64,000 nucleotides of DNA from Bradyrhizobium sp. AZCC 2262 (lineage in GTDB: Bacteria; Pseudomonadota; Alphaproteobacteria; Rhizobiales; Xanthobacteraceae). Location of the stretch: assembly GCF_036924535.1 (NCBI RefSeq), contig NZ_JAZHRT010000001.1, forward strand, positions 62,001 to 126,000, read 5' to 3'. The notes under the pieces were generated by a model. That model saw nothing but the letters and a program-made list of their open reading frames with translations. It ran no database searches and was not told the DNA's origin. Below are positions 34,804 through 43,017 of this stretch, piece after piece; positions within the stretch are counted from its first letter, which is position 1, and the number at the start of each line of letters is the position of its first letter. Both the position numbers and the translations under genes were made by a program.

Positions 34804-34968
34804 TCACAGCTTGCCGAGCAGGAGCAGGATGAGAAGCACGATTAAAATGACGCCACCGAGGCCCATCACGGAACGGCCCCTGCCGCGGCCGTAACGGCCG
34901 AACCGGCCGGAAAAGCCGCCCAGCAGGACAATAATCAAGATGATGATGAGTATCGTTCCAAGCGACAT
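34804..34968 (-). CDS. DUF3309 family small membrane protein
   Basis: A 54-residue protein with two hydrophobic helices (TILIIILIIVLLGGF and LGGVILIVLLILLLLGKL) joined by a Gly/Arg-rich loop (RFGRYGRGRGRSVMG). This is the DUF3309 pattern of tiny membrane proteins. The ATG at 34968 with GGAGAGCGC upstream is the start; the frame open to 35028 is not needed. Function unknown. Confidence 0.75.
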   Translation of the reverse strand: MSLGTILIIILIIVLLGGFSGRFGRYGRGRGRSVMGLGGVILIVLLILLLLGKL

Positions 34969-35112
34969 GGCGCGCTCTCCGAAGGCCAGCGAGCATGAGC
35001 AAAACGACGCCCGCGCGGTCCGGATCAAAGCATATTCCGGGTCGCAAGTCCTTGGTCGATCCGACGAGAGGGGTGAAGTTTGGTGCGCCGACTGCAGGCA
35101 ATGACGGAGAAA

Positions 35113-35487
35113 CTATTTCTTCGTCTCGTCGATCGGCAGCACCTTCAACGGCGTCGCATAAGGCTCGACGCGAAGGCTATCCGTGGCGATCAGGCCGATC
35201 TTGTGCAGCGGCGCCTGCTCGAGATCGCCGCCGGCGGATTTGCGCACCGCGTATTGCCACGCGCTCATCGAGCCTTTGGCGACCAGCATCTTGGCGACGC
35301 CGCCGGCGTTCTGGCCTTCCATCTGGGCAAGGTCGCCCTCGCTGATCCCGATCACGATCTCGTCCCTGGCGGTGATGACCTTGAACAGGGAGACCTTGTC
35401 GGCGGCAAAGGCAGGCTGGATCACGACGCTCTCCATGATGAGGGCGGCAAGCCCGAGACCGCACAGCAGGCGTTTGGAAATGTGCAT
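35113..35487 (-). CDS. Hypothetical exported protein
   Basis: A 124-residue protein with a signal peptide (RLLCGLGLAALIMESVVIQPAFA, cleaved before ADKVSL). The mature part reads LFKVITARDEIVIGISEGDLAQ, then GGVAKMLVAKGSMSAWQYAVRKS and PLHKIGLIATDSLRVEPYATP. No family is recognised with certainty. It follows msrB on the same strand after a strong terminator, so it probably has its own promoter. The ATG at 35487 starts a proper signal peptide; the longer open frame upstream does not. Confidence 0.68.
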   Translation of the reverse strand: MHISKRLLCGLGLAALIMESVVIQPAFAADKVSLFKVITARDEIVIGISEGDLAQMEGQNAGGVAKMLVAKGSMSAWQYAVRKSAGGDLEQAPLHKIGLIATDSLRVEPYATPLKVLPIDETKK

Positions 35488-35546
35488 TTCGAAATTTTCC
35501 TTGAAGTTTGCGCGCCGGGCAAACCGGGCAAAGCGTCCCACCCAAC

Positions 35547-35582
35547 AAAAACCCCGCGCGACCAGCTCTTGGTCGCACGGGG
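35547..35582 (-). terminator. Strong intrinsic terminator of msrB
   Basis: Minus strand: CCCCGTGCGACCA, a 5-nt loop, TGGTCGCGCGGGG, then TTTTTG. Thirteen base pairs with one G-U wobble, beginning 30 bp after the msrB stop. Confidence 0.85.
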
Positions 35583-35612
35583 ATTGGAACAAGTTCGAGC
35601 GTTGCCGAAACT

Positions 35613-36023
35613 TTATTTCGGCTGCAGCTTCAAGGCGGCCGAGTTGATGCAGTAGCGCAGGCCGGTCGGGCCGGGGCCGTCGGGGAAGACGTGGCCGAGA
35701 TGGCCGTTGCATTTCGAGCACAAAACTTCGGTGCGGACCATGCCGTGGCTGACATCGCGCTCCTCGTCGACATGGCCGTCCACGGCGGGCGCGGTGAAGC
35801 TCGGCCAGCCGCAGCCGGAGTCGAACTTGGCATCCGATTCGAACAGCGTCTGGCCGCAGCCGGCGCAGGTATAGGTGCCCTTGCGGTGCTCGTGCTCATA
35901 TTCGCCGGAGAACGGCCGCTCGGTCGCCTTCTCGCGCAGCACCGCGTACTGCATCGGTGAAAGCTCCTTGCGCCACTCGGCCTCGCTCTTGACGACCTTG
36001 CTGGATGTTTTGGTGTCGGACAT
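35613..36023 (-). CDS. msrB: Peptide-methionine (R)-S-oxide reductase MsrB
   Basis: A 136-residue enzyme that reduces the R epimer of methionine sulfoxide in proteins with thioredoxin. It starts without a signal peptide, so it is cytosolic. Two zinc-binding pairs are present: CAGCGQTLF (about residues 54-57) and [10 protein letters not shown] (about 103-106). The catalytic cysteine lies in [11 protein letters not shown] near residue 126. GAGGAG precedes the ATG. The exported msrA gene lies upstream on the same strand, separated by a palindromic repeat, so the two repair different stereoisomers in different compartments. Confidence 0.95.
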   Translation of the reverse strand: MSDTKTSSKVVKSEAEWRKELSPMQYAVLREKATERPFSGEYEHEHRKGTYTCAGCGQTLFESDAKFDSGCGWPSFTAPAVDGHVDEERDVSHGMVRTEVLCSKCNGHLGHVFPDGPGPTGLRYCINSAALKLQPK

Positions 36024-36043
36024 GCAATCTCCTCGGGTTCGTT

Positions 36044-36160
36044 GTCATTCCGGGGCGCGAAGCGAATTATGGGGCGCTCTTGCGCCCCTGAGAATCTCGA
36101 GATTCCCCGATGTGCAATTGCACATCTGAGGTCTGGTCCTTCGGACCATCCCGGAATGAC
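36044..36160. repeat. Interspersed palindromic repeat (GTCATTCCGGGGCG...CATCCCGGAATGAC), copy A
   Basis: The ends GTCATTCCGGGGCGCGAAGC and ACCATCCCGGAATGAC are complementary; inner hairpins are GGGGCGCTCTTGCGCCCC, GAATCTCGAGATTCC, TGTGCAATTGCACA and GGTCCTTCGGACC. It fills the msrA-msrB gap. The same element in shorter form lies at 38871-38950. Confidence 0.85.
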
Positions 36161-36167
36161 AAGCGCA

Positions 36168-36887
36168 TTAGTTGGTAGCCTTGGCGTTGCTCACCAGCGT
36201 CGGCTTGTCGATGTAGTTCTCGGTGAAGATCTTCTTCAAATTCTCGACCTTCGGGATGTCGTTGAAGGCAATATAGGGCTGGTTCGGGTGCAGCGTCAGG
36301 TAGTCCTGGTGATAGTCTTCCGCCGCGTAGAACGCCTGCAGCGGGCCGACCTTGGTCACGATCGGCTTCTTGTAGACCTTGGCGGCGTTGAGCTGGGCGA
36401 TATAGGCCTCCGCCACCTTCTTTTGCTCGTCATTGGCGGTGAAGATCGCCGAGCGATATTGCGTGCCGGTGTCCGGGCCCTGGCGGTTCAATTGCGTCGG
36501 GTCATGCACGACGGAAAAGAAGATCTGCAGGATCTTGCCGTAGCTGATCTTCTTCGGATCGTACTTGATCTCGACCGACTCGGCGTGTCCCGTCGTGCCG
36601 GTGCCGATCATGGTGTAGTTCGCGGTCATCTTGCTGCCGCCGGAATAGCCGGACACCGCGTTGAGAACGCCTGATGTGTGCTGGTACACGCCCTGCACGC
36701 CCCAGAAGCAGCCGCCGGCGATCACGGCGCTCTGGATGCCGTCGGCCGCCTGTACGTCGACGGCGGGTGGCGGAATGATGACAGCCTCCTCCGAGGCGCG
36801 CGAGGGGCTGATGGCGAACGCGGCGATGGCCAGCGCGCCGATGGCGGCAGCGCACAGCGACAGGCGGCTGAGATGGCGAGGGGACAT
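36168..36887 (-). CDS. msrA: Exported peptide-methionine (S)-S-oxide reductase MsrA
   Basis: A 239-residue MsrA that reduces S-methionine sulfoxide. The catalytic GGCFWGVQGVYQ (Cys about residue 60) is followed by SGYSGGSKMTANYTMIGTGTTGHAESVEI, FFSVVHDPTQLNRQGPDTGTQYRS and AAEDYHQDYL, all conserved. Residues 1-31 form a signal peptide (LSLCAAAIGALAIAAFAISPSRA), so the enzyme works in the periplasm. The ATG at 36887 has GAAAGAGG upstream; the open frame further upstream is out. It is divergent from the caspase-TPR gene. Confidence 0.94.
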   Translation of the reverse strand: MSPRHLSRLSLCAAAIGALAIAAFAISPSRASEEAVIIPPPAVDVQAADGIQSAVIAGGCFWGVQGVYQHTSGVLNAVSGYSGGSKMTANYTMIGTGTTGHAESVEIKYDPKKISYGKILQIFFSVVHDPTQLNRQGPDTGTQYRSAIFTANDEQKKVAEAYIAQLNAAKVYKKPIVTKVGPLQAFYAAEDYHQDYLTLHPNQPYIAFNDIPKVENLKKIFTENYIDKPTLVSNAKATN

Positions 36888-37152
36888 GGTTTCCTCTTTC
36901 GGCAATGGTTGGGGGCAGTCTAGAGCGGGATCGGCGTTTCGCAATTGGCTCAGGGCGGTCCGATGCCCTAGATACGGCCCTGGCTGCCGATTGTTACGGC
37001 CCGCGCCACACGAGTTCGTGAATAAAGCTACGTCCGCGCAAGGCCTTAAGGCGGGGCGAGCGGTTACGCTTGACCGGCGCGGGCCTGCCTTTCCACAATG
37101 AACCGCCGGTCGCGCGCCGCGACCAAAATCCATGCACCGGAGTGTTTTGCCG

Positions 37153-38862
37153 ATGTTGCGGGCCTTGTTGCTGGGTCTCGTCATGCTTGCCGCCGCCGGC
37201 CCTGCGCGGGCCGCCGGCGATGTCGACACCTGCCGGAATTCCACGGCGGAACCCGTCGCACGCCTCGCCGCCTGCGAGAGCGTGATCGCCGACGACAAGA
37301 TCACCGGCCCCTCCCGGGCAGCCGCCTTCTGGTTTCGTGGCGACAGCCTGATGAAGAAGCGGGACTACGATGGCGCCATCGCGGCGTTCACCGCCTCCCA
37401 CGAGATCGCGCCCCAGAATATCAACGTCATCAACGCGCGCGGCATTGCCTACAGCTACAAGGGCGACGACGAGCGTGCGCTCGCCGATTACGATCTGTGC
37501 CTGCAGTTGCGTCCAACTTACGGCAGTGCCTACAACAACCGCGGCCTGATCTTCATGCGCAGGGGAGAGCTGCAGCGGGCCCTCGATGAGTTCGACCTGG
37601 CGGTCAAGCATATCTTCAATGATCAGAGCCGCTACCTGCACCATTACAACCGGGGCCGCCTGCAAGGATTGATGAAGCGGTATGATGCCTCGCTCGCCGA
37701 CTTCGACGAGGCGCAAAAGGTCAATCCCGACGGTCCGCAAGTTCCGGCCTACCGGTGCATCACCTACACCGGCATGGGCAGGTTCGATGACGCGCTCGTT
37801 GACTGCAATGCAGCGTTGGCGAAGTCGCCGAACAATGTTTACGCGCTGACCAGCCGCGGCAATGCCAATCTCGGCAAAGGCAATCTCGACGCCGCCCTCA
37901 ACGATTATGAACAGGTGCTCAAGATCAATCCGAACTACGTTCGCGCCTATGTCGGCCGCGGCCAGCTTTTCGAGAAACGCCGCAACCTTGCCGCCGCACG
38001 TGCCGACTATCGCTCGGCGGCCAACGCCGTGGCGGCGCGGCGCGAGGACATCGACACCACGCTGGCGCGCGCCGTCGCCAAGGAGCGGCTGGAAGCGTTG
38101 CTGGGCACGGCCGCGCCGGCGGGCAAGGCTTTGCCGTCGACGCCGCAACCGGCGGGGCCGCGCAAGGTCGCGCTGATCGTCGGCAATGGCGCCTACCAGA
38201 ACGTTGCCCCGCTGGATAATCCGCCGCGCGATGCCAAACTGATCGCGTCGACGTTTCGCGAGCTCGGCTTCGCCACGGTGACGCTGGCGCCCGATCTCAC
38301 CCGGGATAAATTCTTCGCCACCCTGCACGAATTCGGCGTGGAGGCCGAAAAGGCGGATTGGGCCGTCGTCTATTATGCCGGTCACGGCATGGAAATCGGC
38401 GGCGTGAATTATCTGATTCCGGTCGATGCCAGGCTGAAGGCCGACAGCGACGCGGAAACGCAGGCGGTTGCGCTGGAGCAGGTCATCGCAGCCGTGGCCG
38501 GCGCGCGAAAGCTGCGCCTGGTGATGCTCGACGCCTGCCGCGACAACCCGTTCGAGAAGACCATGCAGCGGACGATTGCGCTAAAACTGGTCAACCGCGG
38601 CTTTTCCAACATCGAGCCGGAAGCCGGCTTCATGGTGGTCTACGCCGCCAAGCACGGCGAGACCGCGCTCGACGGCGATTCGGTCAACAGCCCGTTCGCC
38701 ACGGTGCTCGCGCGCGTCATCAAGGAGCCGAAGATCGAGGTGCGCAAGCTGTTCGACATCGTCCGTGACGATGTCTGGAAGGCGACCAATCGCACGCAAC
38801 AGCCGTTCACCTACGGCTCGCTGCCGGGGCGCGAGGATTTTTACTTCGTGGCGGGGAAATAG
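37153..38862 (+). CDS. Exported TPR-caspase family protein
   Basis: About 569 residues. A signal peptide (MLRALLLGLVMLAAAGPARA) is followed by seven or so TPR-like helical repeats (about residues 55-300), with motifs such as AYNNRGLIFMRRGELQRALDEF and ALTSRGNANLGKGNLDAALNDY. The C-terminal domain (from about 337, RKVALIVGNGAYQNV) is a caspase/peptidase C14 fold: VVYYAGHGMEIGG carries the catalytic histidine (about 411) and LVMLDACRDNPF the cysteine (about 462). Both catalytic residues are intact, so proteolysis is likely. GGAG lies ten bases before the ATG at 37153; an in-frame ATG at 37132 is an alternative. Substrate and role are unknown. Confidence 0.88.
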   Translation: MLRALLLGLVMLAAAGPARAAGDVDTCRNSTAEPVARLAACESVIADDKITGPSRAAAFWFRGDSLMKKRDYDGAIAAFTASHEIAPQNINVINARGIAYSYKGDDERALADYDLCLQLRPTYGSAYNNRGLIFMRRGELQRALDEFDLAVKHIFNDQSRYLHHYNRGRLQGLMKRYDASLADFDEAQKVNPDGPQVPAYRCITYTGMGRFDDALVDCNAALAKSPNNVYALTSRGNANLGKGNLDAALNDYEQVLKINPNYVRAYVGRGQLFEKRRNLAAARADYRSAANAVAARREDIDTTLARAVAKERLEALLGTAAPAGKALPSTPQPAGPRKVALIVGNGAYQNVAPLDNPPRDAKLIASTFRELGFATVTLAPDLTRDKFFATLHEFGVEAEKADWAVVYYAGHGMEIGGVNYLIPVDARLKADSDAETQAVALEQVIAAVAGARKLRLVMLDACRDNPFEKTMQRTIALKLVNRGFSNIEPEAGFMVVYAAKHGETALDGDSVNSPFATVLARVIKEPKIEVRKLFDIVRDDVWKATNRTQQPFTYGSLPGREDFYFVAGK

Positions 38863-38870
38863 TCTCTGCC

Positions 38871-38950
38871 GTCATTCCGGGGCGATGCGAAGCATCGAAC
38901 CCGGAATCTCGAGATTCCGGGTCTGGTGCTGCGCACCATCCCGGAATGAC
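38871..38950. repeat. Interspersed palindromic repeat (GTCATTCCGGGGCG...CATCCCGGAATGAC), copy B
   Basis: Same ends as the element at 36044-36160 (GTCATTCCGGGGCGATGCGA and ACCATCCCGGAATGAC), with the inner hairpin CCCGGAATCTCGAGATTCCGGG and the loop GGTGCTGCGCACC. It lies between the caspase-TPR stop and the convergent helicase stop, 9 bp from each. Confidence 0.85.
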
Positions 38951-38959
38951 GGAAAAACC

Positions 38960-40075
38960 TTACACCACCACGCTCAGCCGTTTCGCCGCGCGCGTGATGC
39001 CGGTGTAGAGCCATCTCGCCCGGCTGTCCTGGAATGCAAAGCTTTCGTCGAACAGCACCACGTCGTCCCATTGCGAGCCCTGTGACTTGTGCACGGTGAG
39101 CACATAGCCATAGTCGAACTCGTCATACGGCTTGCGCTGTTCCCACGGGATCGCCTCGATGCCGCCCTCGAAGCAATCATGGCGCACCGAGACTTTTGTC
39201 ACCTTGTGGCCGAACTCCTCGTCGGGCGAGAGCCGCATGGTCAGGATTTTTGATTTCGCCCGCGGCTGGGTGCGCGACTTCACCCGCCACAACCCACCGT
39301 TGAACAGGCCTTTCTTGCGGTTGTTGCGCAGGCAGACCAGCTTGTCGCCGGCCACCGGAAAGAGGTCCTCGATATTCTGTTTCTGGCGAACGCGCATGTT
39401 GTAGGCGCGGCGCGTGTTGTTGCGGCCGACCAGCACCTGGTCGGCGCTCATCACGCGATCCGGGTCGAGCTCGCTGCGCGCCACCACCTCGCTCTCGCCA
39501 TGGCGGCCGATTTCGAGTTCGCGGCCCTCGCGGATATCCATCGACATCCGCACGATCGGGTCGTCCTGCGCCTGGCGATGCACCTCGGTCAGCATCGCGT
39601 CGGGCTCGCAGTCCGTGAAGAAGCCGCCGCCCTGGATCGGCGGCAATTGTGCGGGGTCGCCGAGCACCAGCAGCGGACAGTCGAACGACATCAGGTCGCG
39701 GCCGAGCTCGGCATCGACCATCGAACACTCGTCGATCACGATGAGCTTGGCCTTGGAAGCGGGCGCGTCGTCCCACAGCTCGAAACTCGGCTGCTCGACG
39801 CCGGATTCCTTGGCGCGATAGATCAGCGAGTGAATGGTGGAGGCGTTGTCGCAACCCTTGTTGCGCATCACCAGCGCCGCCTTGCCGGTGAAAGCCGCGT
39901 ACTTCACCTCGCCGTCGACACCGTCCGCGATGTGACGCGCCAGCGTGGTCTTGCCGGTGCCGGCATAGCCGAACAGCCGGAACACCGGCGGCGTGCCGTT
40001 CCGGCCGGGCTTGGCCTTCAGCCAGTCGGCAACGGCCTTCAGCGCGGAATCCTGATGCGGCGTGAACGTAGTCAT
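38960..40075 (-). CDS. ATP-dependent SF1 helicase (RecD2/Dda-like)
   Basis: A 371-residue single-chain DNA helicase of superfamily 1B. Walker A is in LFGYAGTGKTTLARH (about residues 34-48), Walker B in LIVIDECSMVDAELG (about 111), motif III in LLVLGDPAQLPPIQGGGFF, motif IV-like LTEVHRQAQDDPIVR, and the C-terminal motifs V/VI in YGYVLTVHKSQGSQWDDVVLF and RWLYTGITRAAKRLSVV. It is shorter than RecD2 and close in size to phage T4 Dda. Its role in the cell is unknown; many rhizobia carry one copy. It is a single gene on the minus strand. Confidence 0.88.
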   Translation of the reverse strand: MTTFTPHQDSALKAVADWLKAKPGRNGTPPVFRLFGYAGTGKTTLARHIADGVDGEVKYAAFTGKAALVMRNKGCDNASTIHSLIYRAKESGVEQPSFELWDDAPASKAKLIVIDECSMVDAELGRDLMSFDCPLLVLGDPAQLPPIQGGGFFTDCEPDAMLTEVHRQAQDDPIVRMSMDIREGRELEIGRHGESEVVARSELDPDRVMSADQVLVGRNNTRRAYNMRVRQKQNIEDLFPVAGDKLVCLRNNRKKGLFNGGLWRVKSRTQPRAKSKILTMRLSPDEEFGHKVTKVSVRHDCFEGGIEAIPWEQRKPYDEFDYGYVLTVHKSQGSQWDDVVLFDESFAFQDSRARWLYTGITRAAKRLSVVV

Positions 40076-40259
40076 GGGGTCCAGATGGGAGGCAAGGAGC
40101 GCGGAGACCGCGACTCAATAGACCGTAAAGCTAACCATTCGCGCGTTCCATGCAAGGCTGCTTCCGTGGCACGGAATTGCTGTTTCGCAGCCGAGGCTGG
40201 ACTTAGGATGGATGGCGAATACACTGTCCGCAAAACAACAAGCGTTCATGGGAGGCGTC

Positions 40260-41468
40260 ATGAAATTCGGCATCTTTTACGAGCTCCAACTGCCGCGCCC
40301 ATGGGAAGAGGGTGACGAGCTCCGGCTCTACCAGAACGCGCTGACCCAACTCGAGACCGCCGACCGATTCGGCTATGACCATGCCTGGGTGGTGGAGCAT
40401 CATTTCCTCGAGGAATATTCGCACTCGCCTGCGCCGGAATCCTTTCTCGCCGCCGCCAGCCAGCGCACCAAAAATATCCGGCTCGGCCACGGCATTTTTC
40501 AGCTCACCACCAACCATCCGGCGCGGGTCGCCGAACGCGTCGCGGTGCTCGATCTCCTGTCAAATGGCCGCTGCGAGTTCGGTATGGGCGAGAGCGCGTC
40601 CATCACCGAACTGACGCCGTTCGGCCGCGACATGGAAACCAAGCGCGAGGTGTTCGAGGAAGCGGTGCAGGCAATCTTTCCGATGTTCACGAAGGTGGGC
40701 ACCGAGCATCACGGCAAATATTTCGACATCCCGTTGCGCAACGTGGTGCCCAAGCCTGTCCAGAAGCCGCATCCGCCGCTGTGGATGGCCTGCTCGCAGC
40801 TGCCGACCATCGAGCGCGCCGGCGAGAACGGTTTTGGCGCCCTCGGCTTCCAGTTCGTCAGCGCGGACGCGGCGCATGCCTGGGTGCATGCCTATTACAA
40901 CGCGATTACAAAACGACTGAAGAAGCTCGCCGATTACGAGATCAATCCGAACATGGCGCTGGTCTCGTTCTTCATGTGCGCCAAGACCGACGAGGAAGCC
41001 CGCGCCCGTGCGGACGGCGCCACCTTCTTCCAGTTCGCGCTGCGCTTCTACGGCGCCTCGCAGAACCGGCAGCGGCCGGACCCCGGCACCGTCAACATGT
41101 GGGACGAGTACAACAAGTGGAAGCGGGAGAACCCGGAAGCGCAGGAGGCGGCGCTGCGCGGCGGCCTGATCGGATCGCCGGAAACCATCCGCAAGAAGCT
41201 GCGGCGTTTCCGTTCCTCCCATATCGACCAGGTGATCCTACTCAACCAGGCCGGCAAGAACACCCACGAGCACATCTGCGAATCGCTCGAACTGTTCGGC
41301 AAAGAGGTGATGCCGGAATTCCAGAACGACCCCGAGCATGATGCCTGGAAGAAAGGCGTGATGAGCGGTGCGATCCAGCTTGAGGAAATCGACACCGAGG
41401 CCTTTAAGGATCGTTACGGCAAGCTGGCGGTGAGCGTCTCACCGGCGCCCAAGGTGGCGGCGGGATAA
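40260..41468 (+). CDS. LLM class flavin-dependent oxidoreductase
   Basis: A 402-residue luciferase-like monooxygenase. The start MKFGIFYELQLPRPWEEGD, YDHAWVVEHHFLEEYSHSPAPE, RLGHGIFQLTTNHPARVAERVAVLDLLSNGR and VFEEAVQAIFPMFTK follow the bacterial luciferase fold. Members use FMNH2 and oxygen on diverse substrates. GGGAGGCGTC precedes the ATG at 40260. Length and C-terminus (SHIDQVILLNQAGKNTHEHICESLELFGKEVMPEF) resemble alkanal or limonene monooxygenase-like proteins. It is convergent with the ssuA-like gene next door, and the nearby flavin reductase could supply FMNH2. Confidence 0.85.
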   Translation: MKFGIFYELQLPRPWEEGDELRLYQNALTQLETADRFGYDHAWVVEHHFLEEYSHSPAPESFLAAASQRTKNIRLGHGIFQLTTNHPARVAERVAVLDLLSNGRCEFGMGESASITELTPFGRDMETKREVFEEAVQAIFPMFTKVGTEHHGKYFDIPLRNVVPKPVQKPHPPLWMACSQLPTIERAGENGFGALGFQFVSADAAHAWVHAYYNAITKRLKKLADYEINPNMALVSFFMCAKTDEEARARADGATFFQFALRFYGASQNRQRPDPGTVNMWDEYNKWKRENPEAQEAALRGGLIGSPETIRKKLRRFRSSHIDQVILLNQAGKNTHEHICESLELFGKEVMPEFQNDPEHDAWKKGVMSGAIQLEEIDTEAFKDRYGKLAVSVSPAPKVAAG

Positions 41469-41538
41469 TAGTTGTCGTGGATATCCCGCCGAGCGCGGCG
41501 CGATGGAGGTAAGTCGTGCCACGCTCGTGCTGCGAGCG

Positions 41539-42525
41539 TCAGTTTAAGTTCGCAGCCGCCGTGAAGGTGCGGTCGACGGCGTTGTTGACGTCGAGCGTCT
41601 TCGACAGGATGCCGTAGCGGGTGGCGCGGTCGGATGCTTCCTGAATTTCCCTGACGATGCTTTCGTCGATCGCGATCGGACTGGTGCGTTGCGCCTTGTA
41701 GGCGCTCAGCAGCACGTCTTCGGGAAGTTTGGTGAGTTCCGCGGTATTCTTCGCGTATTCAGGCAGATGATCCAGCGACCATAGCCGTGCCTTGTTGAGC
41801 CGCTGCACGAGATCCTGCACGGCCGCGCGTTTGGTGGCGATAGCGCTATCGGATGCGACGATGAAGGTGACGGTCGGCGTCAGGCCTTCACCGTCGGCGA
41901 TCACCCGCGCATTATCCTTGAGCGTGGCATAGGACACGTAAGGCTCCCAGGCCGCCCATGCATCGATCGAGCCGGCGACCAGCGCGATCTTTGCGTCCAC
42001 CGGCCCAAGCGGTGCGAAGGTCGCGTCGTCGATCTTGTATCCGGCTTTCTCCAGCGTCGCGTCGATCAGGAACTGGCCCCAGCCGCCGCGCGTTCCCGCG
42101 AGGCGCTTGCCCTTGAGGTCAACGACCGACCTGATCGGCGAGTCCCGGCGGACGAGGATTGCTTCCGTCCTGGCATCGGAGCGGGTGCCGCCGATGGCCT
42201 TGATCGGGGCGCCGGCTGCATACACGGTGAGGAACGAGAGGTCGCCGGTATAGCCGACATCCAGCGCACCCGCGTTCAGCGCTTCGAGGATCGGCGCGGC
42301 AGCAGGAAATTCCGACCATTCGATCCTGTAAGGCAAATCCTTCGCGTAGCCTGAGATTTCGAGCAAGGAACGGTTGCCGCCCTTCTGGTCGCCGACGCGG
42401 AGCGTCACGGTGTCCGCGGCCAGCGCCGATGCGGCGATGGCCACGCCCATCGCCGCGCTGAGCAACGTTGCGCCGAGGCGATAGAGACGCGCGCGGGCGC
42501 GCGATTCGAGCTTGGTTGCATTCAT
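41539..42525 (-). CDS. Aliphatic sulfonate ABC transporter substrate-binding protein (SsuA-like, copy 1)
   Basis: About 328 residues. The signal peptide (ending ALAADTVTLR) is followed by the SsuA/NMT1 pattern: VGDQKGGNRSLLEISGYAKDLPYRIEWSEFPAAAPILEALN, VGYTGDLSFLTVYAAGAP, SVVDLKGKRLAGTRG and GSIDAWAAWEPYVSYA. It binds sulfonates or related oxyanions in the periplasm. It is divergent from the main ssu operon, separated by a 490-bp regulatory region, and convergent with the LLM gene. The ATG at 42525 is used; an ATG at 42543 is also in frame. Confidence 0.85.
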   Translation of the reverse strand: MNATKLESRARARLYRLGATLLSAAMGVAIAASALAADTVTLRVGDQKGGNRSLLEISGYAKDLPYRIEWSEFPAAAPILEALNAGALDVGYTGDLSFLTVYAAGAPIKAIGGTRSDARTEAILVRRDSPIRSVVDLKGKRLAGTRGGWGQFLIDATLEKAGYKIDDATFAPLGPVDAKIALVAGSIDAWAAWEPYVSYATLKDNARVIADGEGLTPTVTFIVASDSAIATKRAAVQDLVQRLNKARLWSLDHLPEYAKNTAELTKLPEDVLLSAYKAQRTSPIAIDESIVREIQEASDRATRYGILSKTLDVNNAVDRTFTAAANLN

Positions 42526-43017
42526 GTTTTTGATCTTTCTCATTTCACCCGCTGCATTGCGTGGGCGCAATCAGCGATCCACAAAGCCTACGAGCGGTCG
42601 AAACGCAGTCAATGAAATGGCTGACTGAATTGTCTTATGAGGTCGCAATGAATCATTCGTTCGAATTCATTGTCGTGAAACGAAATCATATGCAGCGTGG
42701 CTGGCGCTTAAATACTGTGCAGCAAGTAGCTCACGGCGAGCGCCTTTAATCATGTCGTCGAAGTTTCGCCGCGCGAAGCGATCGGCAGAAAAAGTCACAG
42801 CGCCGTGAAGCGGTGGACACGGTTCCGATCGTGCGTGCTGCGGGAAAAAATATCGTCGCAATCGTTCATTCAACAATAAATGCGTCGTGGCGTTGTCGAA
42901 TGGCAGAACGCGCATCGTTATTTTTTGCAGGCGCTCGACAGTCTGAGCCGACGATCCCATCATCCTGACATCGCATGATCGCGGAACGCCGCGCGCATGC
43001 TCGTCTGGAGATTTGGA
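42526..43017. promoter_or_regulatory. Divergent regulatory region of the sulfonate locus
   Basis: No supportable gene in 490 bases. CAATGAAT (42646-42653) and ATTCATTG (42665-42672) form an 8-bp dyad with an 11-nt centre, and the half-site spacing resembles LysR-type boxes; sulfonate operons are usually under CysB/Cbl-type LysR control. The regulator is not encoded here, so the identity is a guess. Confidence 0.35.

Noticed and set aside
42667..42963. Possible 98-residue protein in the sulfonate control region
   Set aside because: No ribosome-binding site or recognisable features, and codon use unlike neighbours.
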